Positions 7,707 through 15,817 of a DNA stretch of 64,000 nucleotides are shown piece after piece. Under the pieces are notes generated by a model. It had not been told where the DNA came from and made no database searches. It was given only the letters and a program-made list of their open reading frames with translations. The position numbers were made by a program, and so were the translations under genes. This stretch comes from Ignavibacteriota bacterium. GTDB taxonomy: Bacteria > Bacteroidota > Ignavibacteria > Palsa-1295. The stretch's first letter is position 1; each line of letters opens with the position of its first letter. The stretch lies in NCBI GenBank assembly GCA_003151825.1, contig PLYO01000005.1:1-64000 (forward strand), in the 5' to 3' direction.

Positions 7707-9680
7707 ATGGAACCTTATAGACTTCGAATCATCCCCCGCCGCTGGACGTCGCGCCTTGCCTCGTCCATCGTGGCGCTTGCGTTCATCATCGTTTTTTTTG
7801 CCGCGCGTAATGCGTGCGCGCAGACGGGTGGCGCGTCCGGGGATAGCTCGCAAGTCACATGGCCCCACACGCTTACGCTCGGTTTCGGCGCGGCCGGCAA
7901 CGATGCCTGGAATGGCGCCAGCCAATATGCGCCGGTCGATTCGGGTTTTATCTGGACAACGAGCCACATGATTGTTTCGCCGGAATTTCATGTGCTTGCG
8001 GAAATTCCAATCGGGACGAATCTCATGTTCGCGCCGCGCATTGCCTACAATGGCTATAACATGCAATACAGCGACGCATCGACGAAACCAACGGGACCAC
8101 CACCACCTCCGGCGACGAAGCCGCTGACGCTGATGGTTGCGGATCTCGGCGCGGATTTGCTGCTGAAATATGCGTTCAGCAATTTGCATGTGATGGGCGG
8201 CTTCAATCTCGGCACCCCGCTTTACGAGAAATATACCTACACCGCAACCACCACTGCCGATACCGCCATTCCGAACAAAGCCGGCTTCGTTGTCGCGTTG
8301 AAGGTTGGAATCGGCTACGACATTCCGCTCAATGCGGAGAATACGATGTGGCTTACGCCCGAACTGTTCACAACATACAGTCTGACCGGCTATCAATCGG
8401 GTCTGAGCAGTGGGATGTCGCTCATACCGATCATCTTTACCGGAGGAGCGACGCTGAAGTTCGCGCTGCCGGAATCAACCCCTCCGCCTCCGCCGCCTGT
8501 GCCTATCTCGGCGACGATCACCGCGCACGGCGTCATGCCGGATGGTGGGCAGATGCCCGATCTGGTTTCGCCCGAGCAAGCGAATCATACCCGCGCCTCG
8601 ATGCCGCTGCTCCCCTATATCTTTTTCGACGATGGCTCGGCCGTTATCAGCTCGCGGTACAGCCAATCGGGCGCGACGGGTTTCAGCGAAGAGTCCGCCT
8701 TGTCTGGTAAAGACGCGCTCGCCGCGAACCATGCGATTATGGACGTCATCGGCGAGCGCATGAAGCGCAATCCGGGCATGACCTGCAAAATTACCGGCAC
8801 GAACTCGAACTCGGGCGAGGAGCGGGACAACATCGGCCTTTCGAAGGCGCGCGCTCAGGCTGTGGCGTCATACATAGAGAATACCTGGGGCATCGATCCG
8901 GGCCGCATCACGGTCGATCAGCGCAATCTGCCGGAAATTCCGACCAACCCGGTAACGAAAGCCGGCCGCGAGGAAAACCGCCGCGTCGAAATCGTTTCGA
9001 GCAACGATGGACTCACCGCGCCTGTCAAAATCGAAAACCGGCAGGCCGTCAGCGTCGGCGCGACGACGGTACGCTATGACATCACCGTCTCGCCCGATCC
9101 TTCGACGCATCATTACAAGAACTGGACCATTGCGCTCGATAAGGATGGCGTGCCGCTTGCGCCGCCGCTCTCGGGAACCGGAGCGCCGCCCGCCACGACC
9201 ACGGAGGACATTCCGAACGCGCAACAGTATGTTAGCCAGACTGCGCATTACACGCTCACCGTCACCGACGACATGGGGCAAACCACTCATGCCGACGGCC
9301 TCACGCGCATCGAAGCGAAGACCGTCGATCACAATTATCTCGAAAAATACGCGATGCTCTCCTTCGATTTCGATCGGGCGGACATCAATCAGCGCGCGCG
9401 GCAAATGCTCCAGCTTATTAGCGAAAGCATTAACAGCGGCGCAACGGGCGTCAAGATAGATGGCTATTGCGACTCCACCGGCACGCGAGAGTATAACCAA
9501 ACGCTTTCCGAAGCCCGCGCCAATGGAGCGATTACCGCGCTCCGCTCCATGACTTCGCTGCCAGCGAACGTCACGGCGCAAGGCCACGGCGTCAACGATC
9601 CGAAGTTTCCGAACAATCTCCCCGAAGGCCGCCAGCTCAACCGCCGCGTGGAGTTTACCATCGAAAAATCCGGGCAGTAA
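7707..9680 (+). CDS. Outer-membrane barrel protein with two OmpA-like peptidoglycan-binding domains
   Basis: 657 residues from the ATG that precedes a signal anchor (SSIVALAFIIVFFAARNACAQ). Residues about 30-265 are beta-rich and resemble an 8-strand OmpA-type barrel. A Pro-rich hinge (STPPPPPPVP) follows. Residues about 305-431 form a first OmpA domain (FFDDGSAVIS, LSKARAQAV, NRRVEIV). A linker with an Ig-like look spans 432-545, and residues 546-655 form a second OmpA domain (LSFDFDRADIN, GYCDSTG, LSEARANGA, LNRRVEFTIE). Each has the N-R-R-V end typical of the fold. Two OmpA domains in tandem are uncommon. Role: tethering the outer membrane to peptidoglycan. A start at 7572 would add 45 residues ahead of the signal peptide and is less likely. 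Confidence 0.88.
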   Translation: MEPYRLRIIPRRWTSRLASSIVALAFIIVFFAARNACAQTGGASGDSSQVTWPHTLTLGFGAAGNDAWNGASQYAPVDSGFIWTTSHMIVSPEFHVLAEIPIGTNLMFAPRIAYNGYNMQYSDASTKPTGPPPPPATKPLTLMVADLGADLLLKYAFSNLHVMGGFNLGTPLYEKYTYTATTTADTAIPNKAGFVVALKVGIGYDIPLNAENTMWLTPELFTTYSLTGYQSGLSSGMSLIPIIFTGGATLKFALPESTPPPPPPVPISATITAHGVMPDGGQMPDLVSPEQANHTRASMPLLPYIFFDDGSAVISSRYSQSGATGFSEESALSGKDALAANHAIMDVIGERMKRNPGMTCKITGTNSNSGEERDNIGLSKARAQAVASYIENTWGIDPGRITVDQRNLPEIPTNPVTKAGREENRRVEIVSSNDGLTAPVKIENRQAVSVGATTVRYDITVSPDPSTHHYKNWTIALDKDGVPLAPPLSGTGAPPATTTEDIPNAQQYVSQTAHYTLTVTDDMGQTTHADGLTRIEAKTVDHNYLEKYAMLSFDFDRADINQRARQMLQLISESINSGATGVKIDGYCDSTGTREYNQTLSEARANGAITALRSMTSLPANVTAQGHGVNDPKFPNNLPEGRQLNRRVEFTIEKSGQ

Positions 9681-9698
9681 TAATTCTATTTTTTGTAA

Positions 9699-9717
9699 GG
9701 ACGTGCTGCGCATGTCC
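9699..9717. repeat. Palindrome of the GGACGTGC family, intergenic copy
   Basis: GGACGTGCTGCGCATGTCC differs by one base from the reverse complement of the two identical in-frame copies at 45684 and 46908. It lies just after the OmpA gene and before its terminator. Confidence 0.6.
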
Positions 9718-9721
9718 ATTC

Positions 9722-9750
9722 AAGGGCAGGCTTCGGTCTGCCCTTTGTTA
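9722..9750 (+). terminator. Rho-independent terminator of the OmpA gene
   Basis: AAGGGCAG at 9722-9729 pairs with CTGCCCTT at 9738-9745. The inner bases close a TTCG tetraloop. The stem is followed by TGTTATT. Confidence 0.75.
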
Positions 9751-9871
9751 TTATGGTCTTTCCCGCGGCATGGTGTGATCTACTGAACTACTAAGTGAGA
9801 TAGTTGTTCGGTGATCGGGCTGGAGAGGCAATCCGTCTTATTCGGCATTCATCCGGTTAACCTCATTCTTA

Positions 9872-10159
9872 ATGAAACAATGTATCATCTTTGAAATCGA
9901 CAAGTCCGAGTGCGGCGACTTTACCCGCGACGAAATTATCGAGGCGGTCACTAACGACAAAATTCAGCTCAAGGGCAAGCGGGCATTCGTTGCCCTCCAT
10001 TCGCTTAACTTTTTGCAAAAGATGTGTAAGTACATTAGAGCAAGTCCCCAAGTATTAGCTATGCCCCACCTAAGCGCGCGGATTGTGTGGCTTTTTATTT
10101 TGCTCTCGATCACGATGACGGATTATCTCAGCCGCGCGTGGTTGGTGTATGTGCCGTAG
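9872..10159 (+). CDS. Possible small hypothetical protein
   Basis: 95 residues. The first half (MKQCIIFEIDKSECGDFTRD, then EIIEAVTNDKIQLKGKRAFV) reads like a soluble alpha/beta protein with reasonable codon choice. The second half is a hydrophobic stretch (IVWLFILLSITMT) that looks unrelated, so the frame may be a truncated gene fused to non-coding sequence. No family recognised, no ribosome binding site. It sits at the left border of the accessory cassette. Confidence 0.3.
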   Translation: MKQCIIFEIDKSECGDFTRDEIIEAVTNDKIQLKGKRAFVALHSLNFLQKMCKYIRASPQVLAMPHLSARIVWLFILLSITMTDYLSRAWLVYVP

Positions 10160-10240
10160 GGGGTGGACGATAGAGTTTTAAGCGAGTGGCTGAGGAGGAT
10201 ATGGATAGTAAAAAGTTTGATTTAGGGCCGAGGTAACAGA

Positions 10241-10255
10241 ATTGTCGTATTTTCG
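10241..10255 (+). promoter_or_regulatory. Promoter-like element of the TIGR04255 cassette
   Basis: ATTGTCGTATTTTCG, with TATTTTCG at 10248-10255 one base off the TAnnTTTG -7 consensus. It shares the ATTGTCGTAT core with the element at 4911-4930. The start codon is 13 nt further on, so the leader would be very short. Confidence 0.45.
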
Positions 10256-10268
10256 TACCTAACCATAC

Positions 10269-10982
10269 ATGCAATTACCCGTCAAGATTACGCCTTGTCC
10301 GATTACGGAAGCTATTATCGAAGTACGGTTTGAGCCTGCTGTCGAGAGAGACGCTGTTTTCGGGATTCTTTATCAACAGCTTAAAAAAACTTACAACACG
10401 CCACCCGAAAAATCCCCAGTATTACAGCTTCCAGAGCCAATCCGCGACATGGATCCTGGTCTAAAATACCAGCCTTATTATAAATTTAGACGAAATAATA
10501 TCGTTCTGCAAATAGGCCCCAACGTTCTGTCAGTTAGTGCTGTTCGCGAGTACCCGGGATGGGGTTCATTGAAGAGAGAATTTCATGATGCATTTACCAT
10601 TCTTACCGACGCTGAGATCGTTAAGGAGTATTCTAGGTTCGCATTAAGGTATATCAACCAGATAGACGGAGATGCCACTTCTAATATGCTGTGGAAAATT
10701 CAGATAGGAGATCATGATGTTACAAAATTGCCTTTCAACATTACAGCCGTTATTAACGACGGAATTGTAGAATCTACCCTTCGCTATCACAATGATCTGA
10801 CCGATACGGAAGGCAAACCACTCTCGGTGATTGATATTGACTCGGTGCTCCGCGGGCCATTATCCGATTTTCCGGAAAACATTAATGAATACTTAGAGAC
10901 CGTACATCTGTCTGAGAAGAAGATCTTCTTCTCAGCCCTCAAAACTGAATATTTAGAATCTTTAAATCCAGAGTATGATTAA
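10269..10982 (+). CDS. TIGR04255 family protein
   Basis: 237 residues. The layout fits the sporadically distributed TIGR04255 family: an N-terminal PITEAIIEVRFEP, a central YYKFRRNNIVLQIGPNVLSV, the YPGW turn, and RFALRYINQID. The biochemical function of this family is not established; patchy distribution and high divergence suggest a mobile accessory or defence-linked role. It is the first of three co-directional genes (8-bp overlap with the next) whose base composition is visibly richer in A+T than the neighbouring core genes. A promoter-like element lies 13 nt upstream. No signal peptide or membrane segment, so cytosolic. Confidence 0.75.
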   Translation: MQLPVKITPCPITEAIIEVRFEPAVERDAVFGILYQQLKKTYNTPPEKSPVLQLPEPIRDMDPGLKYQPYYKFRRNNIVLQIGPNVLSVSAVREYPGWGSLKREFHDAFTILTDAEIVKEYSRFALRYINQIDGDATSNMLWKIQIGDHDVTKLPFNITAVINDGIVESTLRYHNDLTDTEGKPLSVIDIDSVLRGPLSDFPENINEYLETVHLSEKKIFFSALKTEYLESLNPEYD

Positions 10983-11592
10983 TCAACCAGATCTATCGGA
11001 AGACGTTTCGAAGGTGAGGACGGCCACCGCCATGGTGAGAGTTGAACGACCTCCGTCGTCAGCCCTTAGCGAATCAATTATGCTACCCGGATTAGGGCGC
11101 CTATCCTTGGGCTTCGGTCCTTCAGCATCTAAGCATGAGTGGCGCTTAATTGACCCGTTAGGTGAAATATACCGAAATTTAGGAATCCAGGTCGGGCCAA
11201 AGCAGGTTGAGCCGCTTGCAAGAGTTTTTCCTCGCCTCAAGGAGGCATCACGCGTGGCCTTGGGAACAAATGGCATTGGTAGATTCGAAAGTTTCAGATT
11301 GAATCGAGCTGGTTGGTATTTCGGTTCGGGCGAGTCACTTAATTATGAATCGGTTCAGCAAGTCAACAATTTTTTTGCTTTAGTAAAGATCCCATCCTCA
11401 TTCCAGCCAAGTATTTTCTTGAGTGAACATGGCAATTTGGCTCTTGGCTGGGAGAATAATATCGCTGGGTCGATAGAGTTAGAATTCGGCCCTATCGTAA
11501 TTAGATACTCTTTTGAAAAGCTTGATGAAGAGGGTGAATCTGAATTCGGAGAGCTGCTAAGTAGGTTCGGGGATGTTCTTCAAAGCGCATGA
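10975..11592 (+). CDS. Cassette protein 2, unknown function
   Basis: 205 residues, overlapping the TIGR04255 gene by 8 bp, so probably translationally coupled. No signal peptide or membrane segment. The C-terminal third has a distinctive strand-rich pattern (PSIFLSEHGNLALGWENN, then SIELEFGPIVIRYSFEK). This looks like a small beta domain built around an S-E-x-G-x-L-x-L-x-W motif. The middle contains a helical RVFPRLKEASRVA segment. I do not recognise a named family. Its constant neighbourhood suggests a partner of the TIGR04255 protein. A stop at 11592 is followed 18 nt later by the third gene. Confidence 0.65.
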   Translation: MINQPDLSEDVSKVRTATAMVRVERPPSSALSESIMLPGLGRLSLGFGPSASKHEWRLIDPLGEIYRNLGIQVGPKQVEPLARVFPRLKEASRVALGTNGIGRFESFRLNRAGWYFGSGESLNYESVQQVNNFFALVKIPSSFQPSIFLSEHGNLALGWENNIAGSIELEFGPIVIRYSFEKLDEEGESEFGELLSRFGDVLQSA

Positions 11593-11610
11593 AACGCGAA
11601 TTCTTGAACG

Positions 11611-12084
11611 ATGAAAGGCGATCAATGTCCTAATTCCGAGATTGTTTTTAAGGCAATCTTACAGGAACATTACGATGCAAAAGAAGAACGTTTTCACTCC
11701 TCACTTTTTAAAGGTCCCGAAAGCTCATTGAGCAGGCTTGCAGTATGGTCTAAAAAACAAATTATCAACGGTTTTATTGATCAGCTCCATAAACCACCAA
11801 AGCACTTCCTCATGGGAGTTGGAAGCGCAACCGTGAGTCGTCTAAAGCAAATATGTATCGAATACAAGGACAAGCCGACCGCCATCGATGTGATAGAAGA
11901 TCCTCTTGATGGCACTCAAAAGGGGTGTCACGTCAATCCTTCCCACGCGATAATACCGCAAAGGTTGTCCCCTGGTCTTGCTAAAGATATTCCGAAGAAA
12001 ATCGAGATCGAGTGGGGAACCCTTGAACAACTACTTTCTAATGCTGAGCGCAAGGGATGTTTTAGTAAGTTCTTCAGGCGCTAA
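11611..12084 (+). CDS. Cassette protein 3, unknown function
   Basis: 157 residues, soluble, basic C terminus (KGCFSKFFRR). The N-terminal half is helical (IVFKAILQEHYDAKEERFHS); the second half has a conserved-looking HVNPSHAIIPQRLSPGLAKD stretch with His and Asn residues that could be catalytic or nucleic-acid contacting. That is speculation. It starts 18 nt after gene 2 in the same A+T-rich block and probably belongs to one transcript. No family recognised. The block ends about 110 nt before an interspersed repeat. Confidence 0.6.
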   Translation: MKGDQCPNSEIVFKAILQEHYDAKEERFHSSLFKGPESSLSRLAVWSKKQIINGFIDQLHKPPKHFLMGVGSATVSRLKQICIEYKDKPTAIDVIEDPLDGTQKGCHVNPSHAIIPQRLSPGLAKDIPKKIEIEWGTLEQLLSNAERKGCFSKFFRR

Positions 12085-12195
12085 CTTCAAAGTCGCGAGG
12101 CTTATGTCGTCCGCATCGCCCGTCACAGCTATATGGGTGATTCGTTTTAGATGGAGCCTCCGTCGGCACCAAATTTCGAATTTCCAGGCTGGCCC

Positions 12196-12400
12196 AATAA
12201 TTGTCGTATATTAGTGATTGCTTTGATGAGCACCTATTTCAATTACGAATGACAAATTACGAATTACGAATGTGGGGAGGGGAATCGAATTGGTTTTCAT
12301 CAAGAAATTAATGAAAAGTCAAATGAAAATTAAACGTGAAAACACATTTTGAGCACCTTTTCTATAAGACAAAAAGGCGAAATTAGATTGGAATCGAAGG
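12196..12400. repeat. Interspersed element, copy 1
   Basis: Shares two blocks, in the same order and orientation, with 47309-47535: a left block (TTGTCGTATATT at 12202, then TTTGAT, GCACC) and a right block starting ATGAAAATTAA and containing CGTGAAAACACATTTTGAGC near 12338. Between them each copy has a heptanucleotide tract of different sequence. No gene is seen in 12085-12479 apart from this element and a CCTGAGCTTGTCGAAG repeat at about 12441. Confidence 0.6.
12241..12275. repeat. Heptanucleotide tandem tract, five units
   Basis: AATTACG, AATGACA, AATTACG, AATTACG, AATGTGG in perfect 7-nt register, nested in the interspersed element. Confidence 0.75.
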
Positions 12401-12479
12401 TGTTCATGAACTCTGAATGCAAAAAAAATAAAAGCATGCCCTGAGCTTGTCGAAGAGGCACCTATTTCATGAGGAAAGC

Positions 12480-13436
12480 ATGACATCTTTTATCGGCATC
12501 GAAGGTGGTGGTTCGACCACGCGAGTCTTCATTCAACGGGACGACCAGGAGCCGGAGTATTTCGAATTTCCTATTTCGCTGAAAGTAAGAAATGGAGATT
12601 TCGCTGCTTCGGCTGAAAAACTGCGCCGCATCGTAGGGGCGCATGGTAATGCGCCCAACATTCGTAATTCGCAATTCGCAATTCGTAATTTGGCGCTCGG
12701 TCTTTCCGGCATGAGCCGCGAGGAAGATCAGGAATTGCTTCGAGCCGCAATCGTAGCTCTGCCTGAATTTGCTGACGCACGAATTCATATCGAGAGCGAT
12801 GCCACGCTTACGCTAAAATCCGTGCTGGCCGAAGGCGAGGAAGGAATTCTGCTCATTGCCGGGACTGGCTCTGTCATATTTTATCAACCTTCCGGCGGCG
12901 CGGCACGGCGCATTGGTGGCTGGGGTCCGCTCCTCTCGGATGAAGGCAGCGGCTACCGCATCGGGCTTCGCGCGCTCCGGCATTATGTCAATGCTCTCGA
13001 TGGCGTTTATCCCCGCGATGCGCTGTGCGAGGCCATGGATACGCGGATAGGCGTGACGGAAATTCCCATCACGCCACGAAGCCTCACTCAACGCGCGGAA
13101 AGCGATCCCGCGTTCGTTGCCTCCTTTGCGCGAGATGCATTGGAAGCCGCCATGAATGATCCTGATCCCCCCAGTCGAAAGCATATCCAAGATCTTGTTT
13201 ACGAGGAATTGATCGACTTGACCACCATGATTTTTCCGCTTACAATACCGGGCGTGATGAGCGGCAGCAAGCCATACAATCTTTATCTCGCCGGTGGGGT
13301 AGCCCGTCAGCCCATCACCACTCGGCTACTGGAACAGGCTTACGAAGACGACGACTACTTCACGCTGCACCTCGTCGATGACCGCGCGCCGGCGTTCAAG
13401 GGGTTGGAAATTGCGCGGGGAATGTCAGAACCATGA
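12480..13436 (+). CDS. BadF/BadG/BcrA/BcrD-family ATPase, N-acetylglucosamine-kinase-like
   Basis: 318 residues. Actin-fold sugar kinase of the BadF type: the phosphate-1 loop IGIEGGGSTTRVFI at residues 4-17, phosphate-2 region LIAGTGSVIFYQ, and the diagnostic GGWGPLLSDEGSGYRIG. A C-terminal adenosine motif is seen at LYLAGGVARQP. By family knowledge it likely phosphorylates N-acetylglucosamine or a related amino sugar, perhaps for cell-wall recycling. The ATG at 12480 starts directly at the fold; an upstream TTG at 12447 would add a repeat-derived leader. Residues about 52-70 (GAHGNAPNIRNSQFAIRNL) are an insertion encoded by a palindrome plus a heptanucleotide tract, between the N-terminal helix and ALGLSGM. 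Confidence 0.85.
   Translation: MTSFIGIEGGGSTTRVFIQRDDQEPEYFEFPISLKVRNGDFAASAEKLRRIVGAHGNAPNIRNSQFAIRNLALGLSGMSREEDQELLRAAIVALPEFADARIHIESDATLTLKSVLAEGEEGILLIAGTGSVIFYQPSGGAARRIGGWGPLLSDEGSGYRIGLRALRHYVNALDGVYPRDALCEAMDTRIGVTEIPITPRSLTQRAESDPAFVASFARDALEAAMNDPDPPSRKHIQDLVYEELIDLTTMIFPLTIPGVMSGSKPYNLYLAGGVARQPITTRLLEQAYEDDDYFTLHLVDDRAPAFKGLEIARGMSEP
12634..12690. repeat. In-frame palindrome plus heptad tract inside the sugar kinase gene
   Basis: GGGCGCAT at 12637-12644 pairs with ATGCGCCC at 12649-12656. It is followed by ATTCGTA, ATTCGCA, ATTCGCA, ATTCGTA at 12660-12687. Together about 57 nt, a multiple of three, adding roughly 19 residues where related kinases have none. Confidence 0.65.
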
Positions 13437-13437
13437 G

Positions 13438-13516
13438 TTGGGGCGATTTAAGAGAGTAATTAGATTTTTATTTGAATCGAATTTACCTATCTCATGAATC
13501 TCTTAAATCGCCCCAA
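13438..13516. repeat. 18-bp perfect inverted repeat with 43-nt spacer
   Basis: TTGGGGCGATTTAAGAGA at 13438-13455 and its exact reverse complement at 13499-13516. It begins one base after the kinase stop codon. It could act as a terminator hairpin or be a small mobile palindromic unit. No gene is visible between it and 13630. Confidence 0.75.
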
Positions 13517-13630
13517 ATCAAGGTTCTGGATGTTTTTGGAACGGCACGCTTTCATCTCTCGTTTAACGCGCCGGAATTCCTCACTACCTCCTTCCGACAA
13601 TATCGCTAACCAGGCAGCTCAACCGCAATT

Positions 13631-14893
13631 ATGCCCGAAAAGAATGTTTCATCCGCCACTGAGGTGGCCCTCCCAAAGACAATCAATGGTCAGACGAACG
13701 GTGCTCTGAACCATTCGATCGACAGCTCTCCTGTTGCAGCCGGGACGATCAGTTATTCTTCGTCCGAGAAAGAAAAAAAAATCGAATTGTTCGACCAAAT
13801 GGCTGAACGCGACCACGAACAGGTCGTGCTGTGCCACGATAAACGTTCGGGCCTGCGCGCTATTATTGCCATTCACAACACCACGCTCGGCCCCGCGCTG
13901 GGCGGCTGCCGCATGTGGACCTACGCCAGCGATTTCGATGCGCTGAACGATGTCCTCCGCCTTTCCCGAGGCATGACCTACAAAGCCGCCGTCGCAGGAC
14001 TGAATTTAGGCGGCGGAAAAGCCGTCATCATTGGCGATCCGAGGAAAGACAAGAGCGAGGCGATGTTCCGCGCCTTTGGGCGCTATGTCGAGGGACTTGG
14101 CGGGCGATATATTACCGCGGAAGATGTGGGAACTTCGCTCCATGAGATGGTTTGGATTCGCGCCGAAACGAAATACGTAACCGGCATTCCCGAGGAACTT
14201 GGCGGTTCGGGCGATCCTTCGCCGGTTACCGCGCGCGGCACATACGTGGGCATTAAGGCATGTGCAGCGGTGAAGTTTGGCAACGATTCGCTTGCGGGAA
14301 AGCACGTCGTGATTCAAGGCGCGGGACACGTAGCCGCGTCGCTCGCAAAATATCTGACGGATGAAGGCGCGAAAGTCACGATTGCCGATATTTATTCGGA
14401 AAAAGCGAACGAAGTGGCGCGCGCAACGGGCGCAAGGGTCGTGAAGCCCGAGAACGTTTATGGCATCGAGTGTGATGTGTTCGCTCCTGCGGCGCTTGGT
14501 GCGGTCATTAACGATGAAACGATTCCCCAGCTACAATGCGAGATCGTCGCAGGTCCGGCGAACAACCAGCTTGCCGATGAAGAGCGGCATGCGCGGGCGC
14601 TGAAAGATCGCGGTATCCTTTTCGCGCCCGACTATGTGATTAATGCCGGCGGACTCATCAATGTTGCGAACGAGCTGGAAGGCTATTCGCAGTCTCGCGC
14701 GCTTAAGCAAGCCGATGGCATATACGATGTGTTGAAGAAGATCCTCCTGCTCGCAAAGGAAAAGAATATCACAACGGTCGAAGCCTCGAACCACGTCGCC
14801 GAAGAACGTCTCGCCGCCATCGGCGCGACGAAACGCATCTACGCCTCCTCCTCCAATTTTAGCGGGCGGTTTGGGGAGTATTGGAAGCGGTAG
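13631..14893 (+). CDS. ldh: Leucine dehydrogenase (Glu/Leu/Phe/Val dehydrogenase family)
   Basis: 420 residues. NAD-dependent oxidative deamination of branched-chain amino acids to 2-oxo acids in the cytosol. Visible family features: LGPALGGCRMW substrate loop, the catalytic-lysine motif NLGGGKAVIIGDP (Lys near residue 129), Asp in ITAEDVGTS, and the Rossmann NAD site VVIQGAGHVAASLA. NNQLADE and INAGGLINV close the active site. The core starts at about residue 50 (KIELFDQMAERDHEQ). The first 45 residues are an extra Ser/Thr-rich tail absent from typical LeuDH, so translation might start later at 13799. Probably monocistronic. Confidence 0.9.
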   Translation: MPEKNVSSATEVALPKTINGQTNGALNHSIDSSPVAAGTISYSSSEKEKKIELFDQMAERDHEQVVLCHDKRSGLRAIIAIHNTTLGPALGGCRMWTYASDFDALNDVLRLSRGMTYKAAVAGLNLGGGKAVIIGDPRKDKSEAMFRAFGRYVEGLGGRYITAEDVGTSLHEMVWIRAETKYVTGIPEELGGSGDPSPVTARGTYVGIKACAAVKFGNDSLAGKHVVIQGAGHVAASLAKYLTDEGAKVTIADIYSEKANEVARATGARVVKPENVYGIECDVFAPAALGAVINDETIPQLQCEIVAGPANNQLADEERHARALKDRGILFAPDYVINAGGLINVANELEGYSQSRALKQADGIYDVLKKILLLAKEKNITTVEASNHVAEERLAAIGATKRIYASSSNFSGRFGEYWKR

Positions 14894-14929
14894 GGCGCGT
14901 CATGTAACGCCAAGTTTCAATCCGGCGAA

Positions 14930-15715
14930 TTAAGGTTTGACAAAAAATCCCAACGGCATAATTTGCTGTTTCGAGAAGATGCCAATGTGCTTACCTTTGG
15001 GTGAGATCACTACATCCCAGTGGGTGCGATAAATATAGAGATTGTAGGAGTTAGTTACCACGTTAGGAATATTCGCTATTAGTTGATTGGGACGAATGGT
15101 AAATCCTGCCGTATCAGGATTTGTCCATCCGAATCCATGTATGCCAAGGAAATCCCCAGCGGAAACAACGATGCTATCTCCGGGAACAGAATGTTGATAT
15201 CTAATCGTGCAGCCAAGAGCAGCGGAAATGGTATCTGGAAGAGTGATCCTTCCAAAATTCGGTGCGATTGATGCAGTCGATGCAAACGACTCCCCTTCAA
15301 AATTTTGGTAAGAGAATGTCATGCTATCGTCAGCTCCGATGGCGACGGAATCGTTTTTATAGATACCTGGATAGCCCCCTTCCCCGGAGTCTCCCATCCA
15401 TGACAACTCATCTCCATTGATATTTGCGTTACCTACTTCGACAGGGTATCCATTGACTTGAAATGCCATCGCTCCATAAGGGAGACTCCAAAAAGGCTTT
15501 GGCTGCGAGCCGTCAGAATCCTGATCTCGAAAAAACGCAATGCCTACATCGAATTGTCGGCCGTTTTCGTACTTAGATAAGTCTATACCATCATTAGGAG
15601 CGACTGCAATCATCGGATCGAATAAACCAGGAGCCAAATTAGGCGCAGTGCTGCTGTGGCATCCTGCGGCACCCGCCACGAAAAAGACCGCAATCCATAA
15701 AATTGACCGTTTCAT
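14930..15715 (-). CDS. Lipoprotein of unknown function
   Basis: 261 residues from ATG 15715, chosen because it directly precedes a lipoprotein signal (MKRSILWIAVFFVAGAAGC, lipid-modified Cys at 19). The mature part is beta-rich and acidic, with no family I recognise (DLSKYENGRQFDVGIAFFRD; YNLYIYRTHWDVVISPKGKH). Likely anchored in the outer or inner membrane facing the periplasm or surface. A start at 15772 would place 19 extra residues before the signal and overlap the promoter. A near-perfect -7 element ends 5 nt before this ATG, so the mRNA may be leaderless. Confidence 0.75.
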   Translation of the reverse strand: MKRSILWIAVFFVAGAAGCHSSTAPNLAPGLFDPMIAVAPNDGIDLSKYENGRQFDVGIAFFRDQDSDGSQPKPFWSLPYGAMAFQVNGYPVEVGNANINGDELSWMGDSGEGGYPGIYKNDSVAIGADDSMTFSYQNFEGESFASTASIAPNFGRITLPDTISAALGCTIRYQHSVPGDSIVVSAGDFLGIHGFGWTNPDTAGFTIRPNQLIANIPNVVTNSYNLYIYRTHWDVVISPKGKHIGIFSKQQIMPLGFFVKP

Positions 15716-15720
15716 TACCG

Positions 15721-15728
15721 CAAATATA
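15721..15728 (-). promoter_or_regulatory. -7 element TATATTTG, 5 nt before the start codon
   Basis: Minus-strand TATATTTG matches TAnnTTTG exactly, within AATTGTGTTATATTTGCGG. The 5-nt distance to ATG 15715 means transcription would begin at or near the start codon. Confidence 0.55.
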
Positions 15729-15769
15729 ACACAATTTCGACCCGAGCGTGCAAATTTCAATTCCCTAAA

Positions 15770-15800
15770 CAAAAAGAGCGGGCTGAAGCCCGCTCTACAC
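15770..15800 (-). terminator. Terminator of the YfhO-like gene, built from a GTGTAG palindrome
   Basis: Minus strand: GTGTAG, then AGAGCGGGCT paired with AGCCCGCTCT (15775-15796) and a TTTTTG tail. The arms match half of the paired palindrome at 28248-28322, so a dispersed repeat seems to serve as terminator. Confidence 0.75.
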
Positions 15801-15817
15801 TTGTTAACAATAGTGCT

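Noticed and set aside
8868-9719. 283-residue minus-strand open frame
   Set aside because: Complement of the two OmpA domains; composition typical of a shadow frame.
9872-10159. Confident gene call for the 95-residue frame
   Set aside because: Only its first half looks coding; kept at low confidence rather than as a firm gene.
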